Of a DNA stretch of 64,000 bases, positions 26,858 to 34,179 are shown in pieces (the stretch's first letter is position 1; each line of letters begins with the position of its first letter). The notes beneath the pieces are model-generated. The model made no database searches. It saw only the letters and a program-made list of their open reading frames with translations, and had not been told where the DNA came from. The position numbers were made by a program, and so were the translations under genes. This DNA comes from Colimorpha_A sp045543555. Lineage in GTDB: Bacteria > Bacillota > Clostridia > Oscillospirales > CAG-272. The DNA lies in the NCBI GenBank assembly GCA_045543555.1, contig JAZQMQ010000019.1, positions 12,446 to 76,445 on the forward strand, written 5' to 3'.

Positions 26858-27551
26858 GCTGGCTCTTAATGCGGGACATCACAAACACACATCTGGCAAA
26901 CGATGTCATACCGGCATAGATCCCGACCAAACAAGAGAATGGATATTAAACGATCGTATATGTGATAAAATAGAAAAAATATTGTCAGAATATGAGGGTA
27001 TAGAAGTGCTCCGCATCGACGATGCTACAGGTGAAACAGACGTATCCCTTTCAAACAGGAGTGCAAAAGCAAACGCTTGGGGAGCTGATTTCTATCTTTC
27101 TATTCACCACAATGCAGCAGGAAAGCTATTTAGCGGCGGCGGAATAGTGGCTTACGTTTACACATCGCCTACAGAAGAAGAGCGGATATGGCAAAAAGAG
27201 TTGTACAACGCTGCTGTTACTGCAACCGGACTTTACGGAAACCGTTCAAGCCCCTTAGCAAAAAAGAACCTTCACGAAGTCAGAGAAACCAAAATGCCTG
27301 CAGTGCTTATGGAATGCGGATTTATGGATTCAACCGTCGATTGTCCGATAATTTTAACCGAAAGCTATGCTGACAAAATGGCAGGTGCGATCTCTTCCGT
27401 AATAATCGAAAAAAGCGGTGCAAAAAAGAAAGATATTTCTCATCCTAAGGGATATGCGGTGCAGATCGGTATTTTCGACACTTATAAAGAAGCTGAGGCA
27501 TTTATCAGAATCATTGCGGGAGCAGAGATCGTGGAAACGGAACTTTTCTGA
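26850..27551 (+). CDS. N-acetylmuramoyl-L-alanine amidase (Amidase_3 endolysin)
   Basis: A 233-residue zinc amidase that cuts between muramic acid and the stem peptide. Amidase_3 motifs: LALNAGHH (zinc His), the conserved SLSNRSAKANAWGADFYLSIHHNA (second His site) and VLMECGFM with the catalytic Glu. The C-terminal ~35 residues (GYAVQIGIFDTYKEAEAFI) look like a short SPOR-type peptidoglycan-binding repeat. Start 26850 has GGGAG 9 bp upstream; ATG 26841 is an alternative. No signal peptide, so export would need the holin. Confidence 0.88.
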   Translation: MFKLALNAGHHKHTSGKRCHTGIDPDQTREWILNDRICDKIEKILSEYEGIEVLRIDDATGETDVSLSNRSAKANAWGADFYLSIHHNAAGKLFSGGGIVAYVYTSPTEEERIWQKELYNAAVTATGLYGNRSSPLAKKNLHEVRETKMPAVLMECGFMDSTVDCPIILTESYADKMAGAISSVIIEKSGAKKKDISHPKGYAVQIGIFDTYKEAEAFIRIIAGAEIVETELF

Positions 27552-27570
27552 ACGAATTTGGTCTTGACTG

Positions 27571-27605
27571 TATATACTGTGGTGAGGTTCTTCCTCGAGT
27601 ATATA
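27571..27605 (+). other. Nested hairpin in leader of Cys-rich gene
   Basis: TATATACT (27571-27578) pairs with AGTATATA (27598-27605), with GAGG/CCTC (27584-27587 and 27593-27596) forming an inner stem. It is not followed by a T-run. It ends 17 bp before the next start codon and may control translation or mRNA stability. Confidence 0.5.
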
Positions 27606-27622
27606 AGAAAGGTCGATAAAAA

Positions 27623-27976
27623 ATGTTAACAACCTGCTATAACAACGGTTGCTCCTGCAACAGAAACTACAACACATCTTGTAACGAACGAAGAAATGGG
27701 CAAAACTGCGGCTGTGAGTATGAAAACCACAACAACTGCGGCATGGTCGACAATGATTGCGGATGCAACGAAGGATACCAAAGCTCAAGAAACGGCTGCG
27801 GCTGCGACTGCAGATGTGACAATAACTGTATGAATACAAGAAACAACTGCGGTTGTTCCCAGAACGTTCTCGGTTGTGCACTCAACGGAGCAACAAAAAC
27901 GATATACAAGGTATTAAACGGTCTTGACAATTCCCTCTGTGGCTGCGGCTGCAACAACAACGGTTGCGGATGCTAA
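27623..27976 (+). CDS. Cys/Asn/Gly-rich small protein, function unknown
   Basis: A 117-residue protein dominated by Cys, Asn and Gly. NCGC/CGCDC-type clusters recur through residues 5-80 and again at the very end (CGCGCNNNGCGC). A single ordinary segment (residues ~81-103, VLGCALNGATKTIYKVLNGL) separates them. There is no signal peptide. It could bind metals, form a cross-linked coat, or be a spore-surface component; the sequence does not decide. AGAAAGG precedes the ATG. It follows the amidase by 70 bp with its own hairpin leader and strong terminator, so its membership of the phage block is uncertain. Confidence 0.7.
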   Translation: MLTTCYNNGCSCNRNYNTSCNERRNGQNCGCEYENHNNCGMVDNDCGCNEGYQSSRNGCGCDCRCDNNCMNTRNNCGCSQNVLGCALNGATKTIYKVLNGLDNSLCGCGCNNNGCGC

Positions 27977-27985
27977 AATAGTACG

Positions 27986-28016
27986 TTCCCCTTCGGTCAC
28001 CGAGGGGGAATTTTTC
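27986..28016 (+). terminator. Intrinsic terminator after the Cys-rich gene
   Basis: TTCCCCTTCGG pairs with CCGAGGGGGAA around TCA, followed by TTTTT. It marks the probable end of the phage-derived transcription unit. Confidence 0.88.
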
Positions 28017-28386
28017 TTGTCTGTTGACATTTTACCATTTTTTATATGAATATGCGCGTCCGCCAATTATTCCCGAGAGCTTACATATTACGCTACCTCA
28101 CTTCTTCACTATTCACTATTACTTATTACCTTCCCAAAAATCCGTACACGCCGATTTAGTGAAAAGTGAAGAGTGAAAAAGTAAAAACCTTCCCGAACTT
28201 CGTCCGAGAAGGTTTTTGTGATGCTATTATAAAATCGACCCATGCTACAAGTTTTTCGAAATCGATCCATGGTTTTCAGTCAGCGGATAGACTTACCCCT
28301 TGGCGAAGATGGGCGTTACACCCCGCCGCTATCTTCCGGGGTGCAACGTCATACTTGCAAACGAGGCTATGTAAAAGGACGTAAAA
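28017..28386. other. Intergenic region with hairpin and degenerate sequence
   Basis: I see no convincing gene here. It holds short tandem TTCACTATTCACTA-type repeats (about 28100-28125) with a partly complementary stretch near 28157-28182, a stem-loop at 28183-28217, and a small GC stem near 28319-28343. A 72-codon open frame at 28166-28384 starts inside the hairpin and shows no protein-like composition. Confidence 0.5.
28183..28217. terminator. Hairpin with A- and T-runs, terminator-like
   Basis: AAAAACCTTC (28183-28192) pairs with GAAGGTTTTT (28208-28217). The symmetric flanks allow use in either direction. Confidence 0.65.
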
Positions 28387-28743
28387 TCAATCTTCTTCAA
28401 ATTCGATAATGTCTTTCAGACGTTTTGGCAACTTTTCAATATTCGTTAAGTCAAAATCACCATAGGGTGTTCTCAATGTACAGGAGCCTTCTTTGTAGAT
28501 AAAAAATGCGATACGGCAAGGATTCACATCTTCTTCAGGTTCGTCGTATGTTTCGCATATTTTTTGGGTTCCGTCCGCATTCAGATATTGCTCCATATAA
28601 GGACATTGCCAATCACTTTCATCAAGCTCTTCATCAGGAACAACGATCGAATCCCAATCGATTTCCGCGCTTGATATATTTAATGCCATTTCTACAAGCA
28701 ACCATTCTTTATTGAATTTATAGCAGCCAAAATATGTAACCAT
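28387..28743 (-). CDS. Hypothetical acidic protein
   Basis: A 118-residue soluble acidic protein beginning MVTYFGCYKFNKEW. Notable are several Asp/Glu runs (VPDEELDESDW, YDEPEEDVNP), three cysteines and the C-terminus IIEFEED. I do not recognise a family. AAAGGTGG precedes ATG 28743; a GTG start four codons upstream overlaps that ribosome site and is less likely. It stands alone between the phage block and the palindrome array. Confidence 0.6.
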   Translation of the reverse strand: MVTYFGCYKFNKEWLLVEMALNISSAEIDWDSIVVPDEELDESDWQCPYMEQYLNADGTQKICETYDEPEEDVNPCRIAFFIYKEGSCTLRTPYGDFDLTNIEKLPKRLKDIIEFEED

Positions 28744-28806
28744 TAGATTTACCACCTTTTCTATTTTTTATTATTATACCACAAATCCAAGCGATTTGGC
28801 GGAAAT

Positions 28807-28963
28807 CACGCCGTAGGCGTGTATATCATCAATGCGAAGCATTGTATATCACCAACGGCTTGCCGTTGTATATCATCAAGCCGCAGGTAAGATGCACGCT
28901 GGCGCGTGATGAGATACAAGGGCGGCGAGCCGCCCTTGATGATATACACCGCACTTCGTGCGG
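28807..28963. repeat. Array of short palindromes with a conserved spacer
   Basis: Six small hairpin cores of different sequence are lined up: CACGCC-GTA-GGCGTG (28807), AATGC-GAA-GCATT (28831), AACGGC-TT-GCCGTT (28854), CACGC-TGGC-GCGTG (28895), AAGGGCGGC-GA-GCCGCCCTT (28918), CCGCAC-TTC-GTGCGG (28949). The spacers repeat GTATATCATC in the first half and its reverse complement GATGATATAC in the second. Each core is self-complementary but the cores differ, so it is neither a CRISPR array nor a simple tandem repeat. Confidence 0.75.
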
Positions 28964-29030
28964 CGATGTAAGGAGCGAAGCGACGGAATAGCGAGCCTGC
29001 GAGCGTCTATGCCAAGCCTGCGACTTGGAT

Positions 29031-29065
29031 AAAAAAATTCCGAGAACAAAGTTCTCGGAATTTTT
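29031..29065 (-). terminator. Terminator of tRNA-Trp
   Basis: On the minus strand ATTCCGAGAAC pairs with GTTCTCGGAAT around a 3-base loop, followed by a T-run. It starts immediately after the CCA end of the tRNA. Confidence 0.88.
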
Positions 29066-29141
29066 TGGCAGGGGTAGAAAGGCTCGAACTCTCGACACCT
29101 GGTTTTGGAGACCAGTGCTCTACCAACTGAGCTATGCCCCT
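29066..29141 (-). tRNA. tRNA-Trp (anticodon CCA)
   Basis: The 76-nt minus-strand sequence folds as a cloverleaf: acceptor AGGGGCA with TACCCCT (one C-A mismatch), D arm with AGCTCAGTTGGTAGAGC, anticodon stem CTGGT/ACCAG holding CTCCAAA (anticodon CCA), and a T arm containing GTTCGAGCC. The CCA end is encoded. A promoter lies upstream and a terminator downstream. Confidence 0.95.
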
Positions 29142-29153
29142 GTGTACCATGAT

Positions 29154-29182
29154 ATTATATCACATAATTTTGGGTTTTGCAA
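29154..29182 (-). promoter_or_regulatory. Sigma-A promoter of tRNA-Trp
   Basis: On the minus strand TTGCAA (29177-29182), 17 bp, TATAAT (29154-29159), 12 bp before the tRNA 5' end. Confidence 0.88.
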
Positions 29183-29295
29183 GTGGTTTTCAAGAATAAT
29201 TATGAATTTTTTGTAAACACGATGCGGTAATAAGGTAATATCAACCGTAATATACTGTTACAAAGAATATTTTCAAGGTTTTGGGGGTGTTGGTA

Positions 29296-29811
29296 TTGCA
29301 TTTTTTAAATCGTACCGCCTTATTTATTATTACCATTTTTCTTTTACTTCCCAGCTTTACGGGTTGCAGCTTCACACCGCCCGTTTCGGAAATTGCCTAC
29401 AGGCTATTTGAGCTATACCCTTCTGCTCCGCCCTGTTCGAGATACTTCAAAAATTCTTCCGGCTATCCATACGGACACATTTCAAGTGATGATTTTTTCT
29501 TTTTATATACCGGAGAACGAAAGACAATTCCCGAGTGGAACATAATCGAAGATTTTTATCTTATTTTATCCGACACTCCGTCTTCATTTGAGATTCACGT
29601 CATTCGCGCAGTTTCATCTTCCGATATTGACGAGGTAAAAAAGCTGCTTCAAAGACGCGCTGACCTTATTCGTTTCCACAACAAGACCGAAACATCCTAC
29701 CCCGCTTACGAACCCGACGTTTTTGTACGCGGCACATATGCTGTACTTGCAGTCACCCCCGACAACGAGGCTGTTAAGCTTATGATGAAGGAGCTTTTAG
29801 GCGGTATATAA
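29296..29811 (+). CDS. Small lipoprotein, DUF4358-like
   Basis: A ~171-residue secreted lipoprotein. A hydrophobic signal (ALFIITIFLLLPSF) ends in the lipobox FTGC, so the mature protein would be anchored from that cysteine. The mature part has short helical and polar segments (SSDIDEVKKLLQRRADLIR) that resemble DUF4358 proteins. The start is uncertain: several TTG/GTG codons are in frame, and TTG 29296 fits best to GGGGGTG at 29283-29289. It is convergent with, and overlaps by 32 bp, the gene on the other strand. Confidence 0.6.
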   Translation: MHFLNRTALFIITIFLLLPSFTGCSFTPPVSEIAYRLFELYPSAPPCSRYFKNSSGYPYGHISSDDFFFLYTGERKTIPEWNIIEDFYLILSDTPSSFEIHVIRAVSSSDIDEVKKLLQRRADLIRFHNKTETSYPAYEPDVFVRGTYAVLAVTPDNEAVKLMMKELLGGI

Positions 29812-30460
29812 ACGCCTTTCCTCTTTGACCTGTCTTTTCGATCTCCCCTGTCATTATAAGAAGCTGAAGTCCATACCACGCGGCACGGTCTCTCAATTTA
29901 TTTGCCTTTGCAAACTCCTTACTTGTGAACTCTTCCTCGGGTATTGCAATAAAAAGCTGTCTTATTCCCTGAGACGGTCTGATTGTCGTCTCCGAATGTA
30001 TCGAAATAGGGACCCTTTCGGTTCTTACGCCCCTGCGTTTACCTGTCCTCCTTTTAAAGTGCTCTTCCTCTATGAATACCAGCTTCAACGTCAAAGACGG
30101 GTTTGAAAGACTTTTTCTTATTTTATATAGCTCCGGAATAACGTCTGATGCCTTTCCTTTTTTGGTTGATGGCTTTCTCTGCGATATTTCACCGGTTTCG
30201 CTGTCTATCCATTTTAACCATATTTTATGTCCTATGGGAAAAACCACCGTTACCGAAGCAACACCTAAAAGTCTGTCAATTTTTTTTGACAGGTTTGAAA
30301 AGGACCTTGTTTCTATCTCGGTAATGCCATTTTCATTCACGATGTCGCACACCGAACCCATAATTTCCTTTTCCTGATGAGATACATCGGGGTCTATATA
30401 GTTTTTCAGAGCTAAATGTAAGGTATGCTCGTTTAATTCTCCAATTATTTTTTTTGACAT
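29780..30460 (-). CDS. Conserved hypothetical protein (possible nuclease-like plus winged helix)
   Basis: A 226-residue soluble basic protein. The N-terminal part (DIVNENGITEIETRSFSNLSKKI, then VTVVFPIGHKIWLKWID) has an EIETR core followed by a strand, a pattern sometimes seen in PD-(D/E)xK folds. The C-terminal ~60 residues (DRAAWYGLQLLIMTGEIEKTG) look like a winged helix. I recall similar proteins in other Clostridia without known function. A nuclease role is only a suggestion. It overlaps the lipoprotein gene tail to tail. Confidence 0.55.
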   Translation of the reverse strand: MSKKIIGELNEHTLHLALKNYIDPDVSHQEKEIMGSVCDIVNENGITEIETRSFSNLSKKIDRLLGVASVTVVFPIGHKIWLKWIDSETGEISQRKPSTKKGKASDVIPELYKIRKSLSNPSLTLKLVFIEEEHFKRRTGKRRGVRTERVPISIHSETTIRPSQGIRQLFIAIPEEEFTSKEFAKANKLRDRAAWYGLQLLIMTGEIEKTGQRGKAFIYRLKAPSS

Positions 30461-30514
30461 TTTTCGACCTTGTTTTCAATCTTTCTCCCCGCTTTATTGC
30501 GGGGAGAAGTTATT

Positions 30515-31303
30515 TCAGCACTTGTACGCAGGGGGTGAAAATTCGTTCACAGGGAACGCCATCTTCTCAAAAAGTGCACAAGGATCCTCCTCGCATACGG
30601 GCGGGCAGGTCTTTTCGGGAACGCTGTATTCGGTTGCCTGAACAAGATACTGTCCGGGACGCTCAATACGCACTACAGAGAAGAATCCGAGAGTAACATA
30701 TAGATTTTTACATCCGTCATCACCGTCAGAAAGATTACCTCCGACAAACGCACAAACATTCTCGGGAATTTCAGAAGCGCAACAGCATGGACGGTGCGAA
30801 CAGCTCTTATCAAGAGAGCATACCGAAAGAACAACGGGATCAACCGTCTCAAGCACCACGGTAGGCAAATTCGTGCTTGCGCTTCCCTCGGGATCATTTT
30901 CACAGAATTCGCAAGTAGGACAGCTCTTGAAAACGCTCACGTTCCCTTCGCTTCCGTAAAGGATCACCTTTTTATCGCATACCGCAATCCCTTCAAATTC
31001 CTGAGACCTTCCCGCATTTACACAAGCCTCAAGCACCAGCTTAACGTAAAAACGGATAAGTATCTGATAGAAGCCGCGATTAAACTGAACAGGCTCTGTA
31101 TCAATATTTACCCCCACTATTTTGGTACATTTTACTCTTATTGCACCCGCTCTGTCAAGAAGCTCCTGACCGTAGTGATTAAGAAAGACCTTGACATCGG
31201 TAAAGCAATCTTTGTCCTTGCAGCTGTCAAGAACTCTCATTGTATCGATACAAATCGTATCTTTTCCGTTTGTAACGGAAGAAGAACACCTATTATCTGC
31301 CAT
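30515..31303 (-). CDS. Conserved Cys-rich hypothetical protein of Clostridia
   Basis: A 262-residue protein with the recurrent phrase CIDTMRVLDSCKDKDCFTDV at its start and EPVQFNRGFYQILIRFYVK near residue 70, which I remember as a conserved unnamed clostridial family. It is beta-rich with about 24 cysteines, many in pairs (CPTCEFC, RPCCC). No signal peptide. The beta pattern recalls the SPOCS-type domains of spore proteins, so a spore-coat or surface role is possible, but this is inference. AGGAGGAAA precedes the ATG. Confidence 0.6.
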   Translation of the reverse strand: MADNRCSSSVTNGKDTICIDTMRVLDSCKDKDCFTDVKVFLNHYGQELLDRAGAIRVKCTKIVGVNIDTEPVQFNRGFYQILIRFYVKLVLEACVNAGRSQEFEGIAVCDKKVILYGSEGNVSVFKSCPTCEFCENDPEGSASTNLPTVVLETVDPVVLSVCSLDKSCSHRPCCCASEIPENVCAFVGGNLSDGDDGCKNLYVTLGFFSVVRIERPGQYLVQATEYSVPEKTCPPVCEEDPCALFEKMAFPVNEFSPPAYKC

Positions 31304-31386
31304 AACATTTTCCTCCCATAATTTTTTCTTCTATGAGAGCCTAAGCCCTCACAGACATTCTATGCTGAGGAAAACATTTTGACATT

Positions 31387-31422
31387 AAAACAAAAGCTCC
31401 GAATTAACGGAGCTTTTGTTTT
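31387..31422. terminator. Hairpin terminator
   Basis: AAAACAAAAGCTCCG pairs with its complement around AATTAA. A- and T-runs on both sides make it usable in both directions; it ends the minus-strand gene that stops at 31431. Confidence 0.85.
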
Positions 31423-31430
31423 AGATCTGA

Positions 31431-31838
31431 TCAAAGATACTGTCTGTATTTTTCGGGGAGATCATCAAGTGCGATAGACGAGGTGATTACGAAATTTACA
31501 GGGTGATTAGCAGTGAACGCGATAACGTTGTCAAGGAATGCGGAGAATTCGTTAATATCGTTTCCACAAATCTTGAGTGCAGAATCTATAAAGATATCGG
31601 AAACATCATAGTTCGAGCCATAGTTACCTGCAACAAAGCCATAGAGAGTAGCCCCGTTACTTACAAGGTACTCGTCTGTGTTAAGAAGTCTAGCCTGATG
31701 CTTTACCTCGTGGATAAGCTTATCGCCCTTTTCAATGAAAACGACACAGCCCTGAGTTTCGGAAAGCTTTGCGTTTGCCATCTCCACGATTGTCTTGGTT
31801 TTGCCCGAGCCTTTGAGTCCTACGATGAGTTTCAGCAT
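31431..31838 (-). CDS. Small P-loop ATPase-like protein
   Basis: A 135-residue protein with an N-terminal Walker A GLKGSGKT (residues 7-14) followed by a compact alpha/beta fold; DIFIDSALKIC and NFVITSS may be Walker B-like and sensor strands. It is too short for a full AAA or kinase domain. Similar stand-alone proteins are usually annotated as hypothetical or twitching-motility (PilT-like) proteins in Clostridia. It is 35 bp downstream of pgi on the same strand and may share its transcript. Confidence 0.65.
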   Translation of the reverse strand: MLKLIVGLKGSGKTKTIVEMANAKLSETQGCVVFIEKGDKLIHEVKHQARLLNTDEYLVSNGATLYGFVAGNYGSNYDVSDIFIDSALKICGNDINEFSAFLDNVIAFTANHPVNFVITSSIALDDLPEKYRQYL

Positions 31839-31873
31839 AATGGTATACCTCCAAAATTTGATTTCAAATTAAA

Positions 31874-33217
31874 TTAGTTTATTCTTCCATTAAGTTCCTC
31901 GCGGCGCTTATCATGCTCCGCTCCGGGCTTGCCGAGAAGTGCGTACATATTGTTCTTGTATCCCTCAACACCGGGCTGGTCGAAGGGATTTACACCGAGG
32001 GTGTAGCCGGATACGGCACAACCAAGCTCGAAGAAGTATACGAGATAGCCGAAGTCGTACGCTGTTCTTCCATCCATCTCAAGAACAAGATTGGGAACTC
32101 CGCCGTCGGTGTGTGAAAGAACGGTTGCGAGGAATGCATTTCTGTTTACCTCGTGCATGGTCTTGCCCGAAACAAAGTTCATCTCGTCGATATTGCGGGG
32201 ATCGTCGGGAATGATAAGGGGGCTGACATCATTCTTTATATCGATGACGGTTTCAAAGAGAGTTCTCTCGCCCTCCTGAATGTACTGTCCAAGAGAGTGA
32301 AGGTCGGTAGAGAATACTACGGATGCGGGGAAGAGGCCTACGCCGTCCTTACCTTCGCTCTCGCCGTAAAGCTGCTTCCACCACTCGTTCATCATTGCAA
32401 GTGCGGGATCGTATGTTACCATGATCTCGGTCTTCTTACCTTCACGATAGAGAATATTTCTTGCAGCTGCATACTTGTAGCAATCGTTCTTTAAAACATC
32501 GGTTTCGGAGAATGCGATTCTTGCGTCCTGCGCTCCCTGCATCATAGCATCGATATCGATACCTGCAACTGCGATGGGAAGAAGTCCAACCGCGGTAAGC
32601 ACGGAATATCTGCCACCGATGTCGTCGGGTACTACGAAGGACTCATAGCCCTTCTCGGTTGCAAGCTCCTTCATCTTACCTCTTGCCTTATCGGTGGTGA
32701 CGAAGATTCTCTCTCTTGCTCCCTCCTCGCCGTACTTCTTTTCGAGAAGCTCACGGAAAATACGGAAGGCAATTGCGGGCTCCGTGGTTTTACCCGACTT
32801 GGAAATAACGTTTATACAGATATCCTTACCTTCGCAGAGCGAAAGGAGTTCGTTTAAGTATGCGGAATTGATGCTGTTACCCGCAAAATAAACGTCGGGA
32901 GTTTCTTTTTTAAGAGAATTGTAAAGGGGGCTTTTTACGAACTCGATAGCCGCTCTTGCTCCGAGATAGGAACCGCCGATACCGATTGCGATAAAGATGT
33001 CGCATGACTTCTTTATTCTTTCAGCCGCCGCCTTTATGCGTGCAAATTCTTCCTTATCGTAATTTACGGGAAGATCTACCCAGCCTCTGAAATCGTTACC
33101 TGCGCCGGTACCGTTTCGAAGAGTGTCTGCCGCCGCGCTTACCTCAGGGGCAATTGCCGCGAGCTTTTCGTCTGTTATGACGTCGTTTACGTATTTAGTA
33201 TTAAGTCTTACTGCCAT
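31874..33217 (-). CDS. pgi: Glucose-6-phosphate isomerase
   Basis: A 447-residue enzyme that interconverts glucose-6-phosphate and fructose-6-phosphate. The SIS folds are clear: FIAIGIGGSYLGARAAIEF (residues ~75-93), VISKSGKTTEPAIAFR (~137-152), the catalytic Glu in QLYGESEGKDG, and the C-terminal QPGVEGYKNNMYALLGKPG with catalytic Lys. Length matches the shorter bacterial form. It has its own promoter. Confidence 0.96.
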   Translation of the reverse strand: MAVRLNTKYVNDVITDEKLAAIAPEVSAAADTLRNGTGAGNDFRGWVDLPVNYDKEEFARIKAAAERIKKSCDIFIAIGIGGSYLGARAAIEFVKSPLYNSLKKETPDVYFAGNSINSAYLNELLSLCEGKDICINVISKSGKTTEPAIAFRIFRELLEKKYGEEGARERIFVTTDKARGKMKELATEKGYESFVVPDDIGGRYSVLTAVGLLPIAVAGIDIDAMMQGAQDARIAFSETDVLKNDCYKYAAARNILYREGKKTEIMVTYDPALAMMNEWWKQLYGESEGKDGVGLFPASVVFSTDLHSLGQYIQEGERTLFETVIDIKNDVSPLIIPDDPRNIDEMNFVSGKTMHEVNRNAFLATVLSHTDGGVPNLVLEMDGRTAYDFGYLVYFFELGCAVSGYTLGVNPFDQPGVEGYKNNMYALLGKPGAEHDKRREELNGRIN

Positions 33218-33249
33218 TGGAAAAAGTGCCTTTCTTGTTATTCAAAACC

Positions 33250-33278
33250 ATTATACCGCACTTTTCCCAAATTTGCAA
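33250..33278 (-). promoter_or_regulatory. Sigma-A promoter of pgi
   Basis: On the minus strand TTGCAA (33273-33278), 17 bp, TATAAT (33250-33255), 32 bp before the pgi start. Confidence 0.85.
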
Positions 33279-33349
33279 TAGCAATAATAAAATTTTTATC
33301 TCTTTTTTTCAAAATTCTTAAATAACCAAAATGAGTTTTGTGCATAAAT

Positions 33350-33787
33350 TCAGCACATATCTGCCAAATTAACGATAGTTTTATTTTTTCGTTTAGCATA
33401 TTCAAGAGCTTTATTTGCTCCTCCGAATAAAAATTCAACGAAAACTATCACAACGTGCGACTCGTCTATCATCCATTCGTTTCTCTTAAGTATTGCAAGC
33501 TTCGGAGGGACAGATTCAAGCGGAGGATACAGTGTTTGGTCGTAAAGACTATCAATTTCTTCCTTTCCCCTGTTCAAATATGGAATAACAAGGATCGATT
33601 CGCAATTAGCAATATTCTTAATATCGCGGACAACTCTTGCACACAGAAGATCAAATTCGCCATATCCGCCGCAATAAAACGTAATTCTATTTTCCGATGA
33701 AAAATATTTTCCAAGCAATGCACGTAACGCAGCTTCAACTTCAGAGGGGTTTTTTAACTTGCCGTGTCCAATAAACGTAATGATCAT
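33350..33787 (-). CDS. SLOG-family (DUF1273-like) nucleotide-binding protein
   Basis: A 145-residue protein beginning MIITFIGHGKL, with the SLOG glycine motif FYCGGYGEFDLLCARV (residues ~34-49), then LVIPYLN, and DESHVVIVFVEFLFGGANKALEYA near the end. SLOG proteins bind nucleotides or nucleotide derivatives and are often linked to stress or conflict systems. GGAG lies just before ATG 33787. It is divergent from an XRE regulator gene, and palindromic operators cover both promoters, so it is probably that regulator's target. Confidence 0.75.
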   Translation of the reverse strand: MIITFIGHGKLKNPSEVEAALRALLGKYFSSENRITFYCGGYGEFDLLCARVVRDIKNIANCESILVIPYLNRGKEEIDSLYDQTLYPPLESVPPKLAILKRNEWMIDESHVVIVFVEFLFGGANKALEYAKRKNKTIVNLADMC

Positions 33788-33824
33788 TTCATTGCTCCGA
33801 TATTTTTCGTGGTTTTCCACGATT

Positions 33825-33853
33825 ATTATAAAATCATTAGGCGAACTTGTCAA
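33825..33853 (-). promoter_or_regulatory. Promoter of the SLOG-type gene
   Basis: On the minus strand TTGACA (33848-33853), 17 bp, TATAAT (33825-33830). A perfect operator palindrome sits immediately downstream. Confidence 0.88.
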
Positions 33854-33869
33854 CATCGTGGAATTCCAC

Positions 33870-33898
33870 GAGACAATATTTTTTAACAATTTTATAAT
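33870..33898 (+). promoter_or_regulatory. Promoter of the XRE regulator
   Basis: GAGACA (33870-33875), 17 bp, TATAAT (33893-33898). The weak -35 overlaps the end of the second operator palindrome and the third operator follows the -10. Confidence 0.7.
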
Positions 33899-33938
33899 TA
33901 TCGTGGCTTTCCATAACGTAATTCCACGAGGTGATACA

Positions 33939-34172
33939 ATGAATATGAATGAAGCAATTGTGAAAAGAATCAATGAAATCTGTTTAGAAAAGCGACTTAA
34001 CATTTGTGACGCGTCACTTCGCGGTGGTATGTCTCCATCTGCAATTTATGATCTTATTAAGAAAAGAACAAAATGCTCGAAAATAATTACTGTCAAACGT
34101 TTTTGTGACGGTGCGGGAATAACCCTATCCGAATTTTTCAACCGTGATTACTTTGAAACGATAGATGAATAA
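33939..34172 (+). CDS. XRE-type HTH regulator
   Basis: A 77-residue DNA-binding protein, essentially one helix-turn-helix: NICDASLRGGMSPSAIYDLIKKRTKCSKIITVKRFCDGAGITLSEFF. The SPSAIYDLIK part is the recognition helix. CGAGGTGA lies 5 bp before ATG 33939. It is divergent from the SLOG-type gene and is the likely protein that binds the TCGTGG/CCACGA operators between them. It is followed by a terminator. Confidence 0.85.
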   Translation: MNMNEAIVKRINEICLEKRLNICDASLRGGMSPSAIYDLIKKRTKCSKIITVKRFCDGAGITLSEFFNRDYFETIDE

Positions 34173-34179
34173 ACAATAA

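Larger units (their letters stand above)
33807..33930. promoter_or_regulatory. Shared operators TCGTGG-N4-CCACGA
   Basis: Perfect palindrome TCGTGGTTTTCCACGA at 33807-33822 and TCGTGGAATTCCACGA at 33856-33871, a degenerate copy at 33901-33916 (TCGTGGCTTTCCATAA), and a half site TTCCACGAG at 33922-33930. The first lies at the start point of the minus-strand promoter, the second between both -35 boxes, the third just after the plus-strand -10. This layout fits autoregulated repression. Confidence 0.85.

Noticed and set aside
19416..27551. Complete inducible prophage
   Set aside because: No integrase, repressor, replication or tail morphogenesis genes and no attachment repeats are visible; core genes flank it closely on both sides.
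28166..28384. 72-codon plus-strand open frame
   Set aside because: It starts inside a hairpin, has no ribosome site and no protein-like composition.
28807..28963. Possible CRISPR array
   Set aside because: The repeated unit is a 10-bp spacer that inverts in the middle, and the intervening parts are self-complementary and of unequal size. No cas genes are near.
30515..31303. Sporulation SPOCS/SipL-type protein
   Set aside because: The beta pattern is suggestive, but no SPOCS motif can be confirmed by eye, so it is left as a conserved hypothetical protein.
33238..33438. 66-codon minus-strand open frame upstream of pgi
   Set aside because: It covers the pgi promoter and the end of the SLOG-type gene in another frame; the composition is that of AT-rich spacer.
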